From contig DATFQE010000149.1 of assembly GCA_035264445.1 (NCBI GenBank), positions 1-6,420 of the forward strand: a stretch of DNA of 6,420 nucleotides. Reading direction: 5' to 3'. The translations under genes were made by a program, and so were the position numbers. Of the stretch, positions 5,133-6,420 are shown one piece after another (within the stretch, counting starts at the first letter, position 1; every line of letters begins with the position of its first letter). Under the pieces are notes generated by a model. That model saw only the letters and a list, made by a program, of their open reading frames with translations, had not been told where the DNA came from and made no database searches. The DNA comes from DATFQE01 sp035264445 (GTDB taxonomy: Bacteria > Actinomycetota > Thermoleophilia > Gaiellales > Gaiellaceae).

Positions 5133-5752
5133 GACAGCCGTACGAGCCCCGAATGAGCCCGATGATCCCGATGGTGATCGAGCAGACTTCGCGCGGGGAG
5201 CGAGCGTTCGACATCTATTCGCGCCTGCTCAACGAGCGGATCGTCTTCCTCGGCACCCCGGTCGACGACCAGATCGCGAACCTGATCGTCGCGCAGCTGC
5301 TGCACCTCGAGTCCGAGGATCCGGACAAGGACATCTTCCTCTACATCAACTCGCCGGGCGGCTCCGTGTACCACGGGCTCGCGATCTACGACACCATGCA
5401 GTTCATCAAGCCCGATGTCCAGACGATCTGCGTGGGCATCGCGATGAGCATGGGCGCACTCCTCCTTGCGGGCGGCGCGAAAGGAAAGCGCATGGCTCTG
5501 CCGAACGCCAAGATCCTGATCCACCAGGTGTGGGGCGGCTTCCAGGGCCAGGCCACCGACATCGAGATCCACGCTCGTGAGACGATCGCCCTGAAGCGCC
5601 GGCTGGAGGAGATCATGTCGAACCACACAGGTGAGGATCTCGAGAAGGTCTCGAGGGACATGGAGCGCGACTACTTCATGACGGCGGAAGAGGCCAAGGA
5701 ATACGGCATCATCGACAGCGTCATCGAGCACCGAAAGACCGTCAAAGACTGA
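5129..5752 (+). CDS. clpP: ATP-dependent Clp protease proteolytic subunit (207 aa)
   Basis: ClpP forms the double-heptamer serine protease chamber that degrades proteins fed in by ClpX or ClpC/ClpA. The catalytic triad is Ser107 (in IAMSMGA), His132 (in ILIHQ) and Asp181 (in MERDYF), with the same spacing as in E. coli ClpP. The oxyanion segment SPGGSV is at 75-80 and the handle region, with GFQGQATDIEIHARE, is at 137-151. The N-terminus MRQPYEPRMSPMIPMVIEQ looks like a short processed propeptide ahead of the PMVIEQ segment. The ATG overlaps the tig stop as ATGA, with AAGGAG 5 bases upstream (5118-5123). After the active His the family usually has HQPLGG or similar; here it is HQVWGG. Only one clpP is present here, so a homomeric protease is possible unless a second copy lies elsewhere. 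Confidence 0.98.
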   Translation: MRQPYEPRMSPMIPMVIEQTSRGERAFDIYSRLLNERIVFLGTPVDDQIANLIVAQLLHLESEDPDKDIFLYINSPGGSVYHGLAIYDTMQFIKPDVQTICVGIAMSMGALLLAGGAKGKRMALPNAKILIHQVWGGFQGQATDIEIHARETIALKRRLEEIMSNHTGEDLEKVSRDMERDYFMTAEEAKEYGIIDSVIEHRKTVKD

Positions 5753-5796
5753 GTCGGGACTAGTCGGCGTGGGAAAAACGGGGTAAAAGGAGAGAG

Positions 5797-6420
<624 letters not shown>

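Noticed and set aside
4733..5731. Long minus-strand ORF opposite tig and clpP.
   Set aside because: It is an antisense shadow of two well-identified genes, with no domain or ribosome binding site of its own.

Overview
The window is about two-thirds G+C, uses GTG and TTG starts as well as ATG, and carries a tig-clpP-clpX chaperone/protease cluster. It looks like chromosomal DNA from a deep-branching high-GC actinobacterium. A class such as Thermoleophilia is my best guess (inference): there is one clpP between tig and clpX, not the clpP1-clpP2 pair usual in Streptomyces and mycobacteria, and the trigger factor ends in a tryptophan-containing tail. I see no insertion sequence, CRISPR array, prophage gene or plasmid function.

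Left part (1-1876). The window opens in the last codons of a D-2-hydroxyacid dehydrogenase. A convergent gene for a very charged 66-residue protein follows. Next come tRNA-Arg(UCG), a VapC-like PIN-domain gene on the minus strand, and a divergent gene for a 93-residue protein I do not recognise. A bidirectional hairpin separates that gene from a convergent PRC-barrel protein gene. tRNA-Leu(UAG) closes this part. It is a string of mostly single-gene units on alternating strands with two tRNA genes between them.

Middle part (1878-3650). A 590-residue membrane sensor histidine kinase (about seven membrane helices, GAF-like region, HisKA and HATPase_c) lies on the minus strand. Its stop codon is one base away from the 3' end of the convergent tRNA-Leu gene. 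No response regulator gene is in the window.

Right part (3651-6420). A 111-base divergent intergenic region leads into tig (trigger factor), clpP (ATP-dependent protease subunit, joined to tig by an ATGA overlap) and clpX (unfoldase, cut by the window end), all on the plus strand and probably one operon. Trigger factor shields nascent chains at the ribosome, ClpX recognises and unfolds substrates, and ClpP degrades them, so the cluster couples folding to quality control.

Most of the window is ordinary. The points most worth a second look are a duplicated KLWTPG motif in the trigger factor tail whose codons differ synonymously, an inverted repeat that covers the tig ribosome binding site, the eroded PPIase site of the trigger factor, the Glu-to-Gln change in the PIN toxin, and the abutting convergent tRNA-Leu and kinase genes. 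I found no convincing undescribed multi-gene system.
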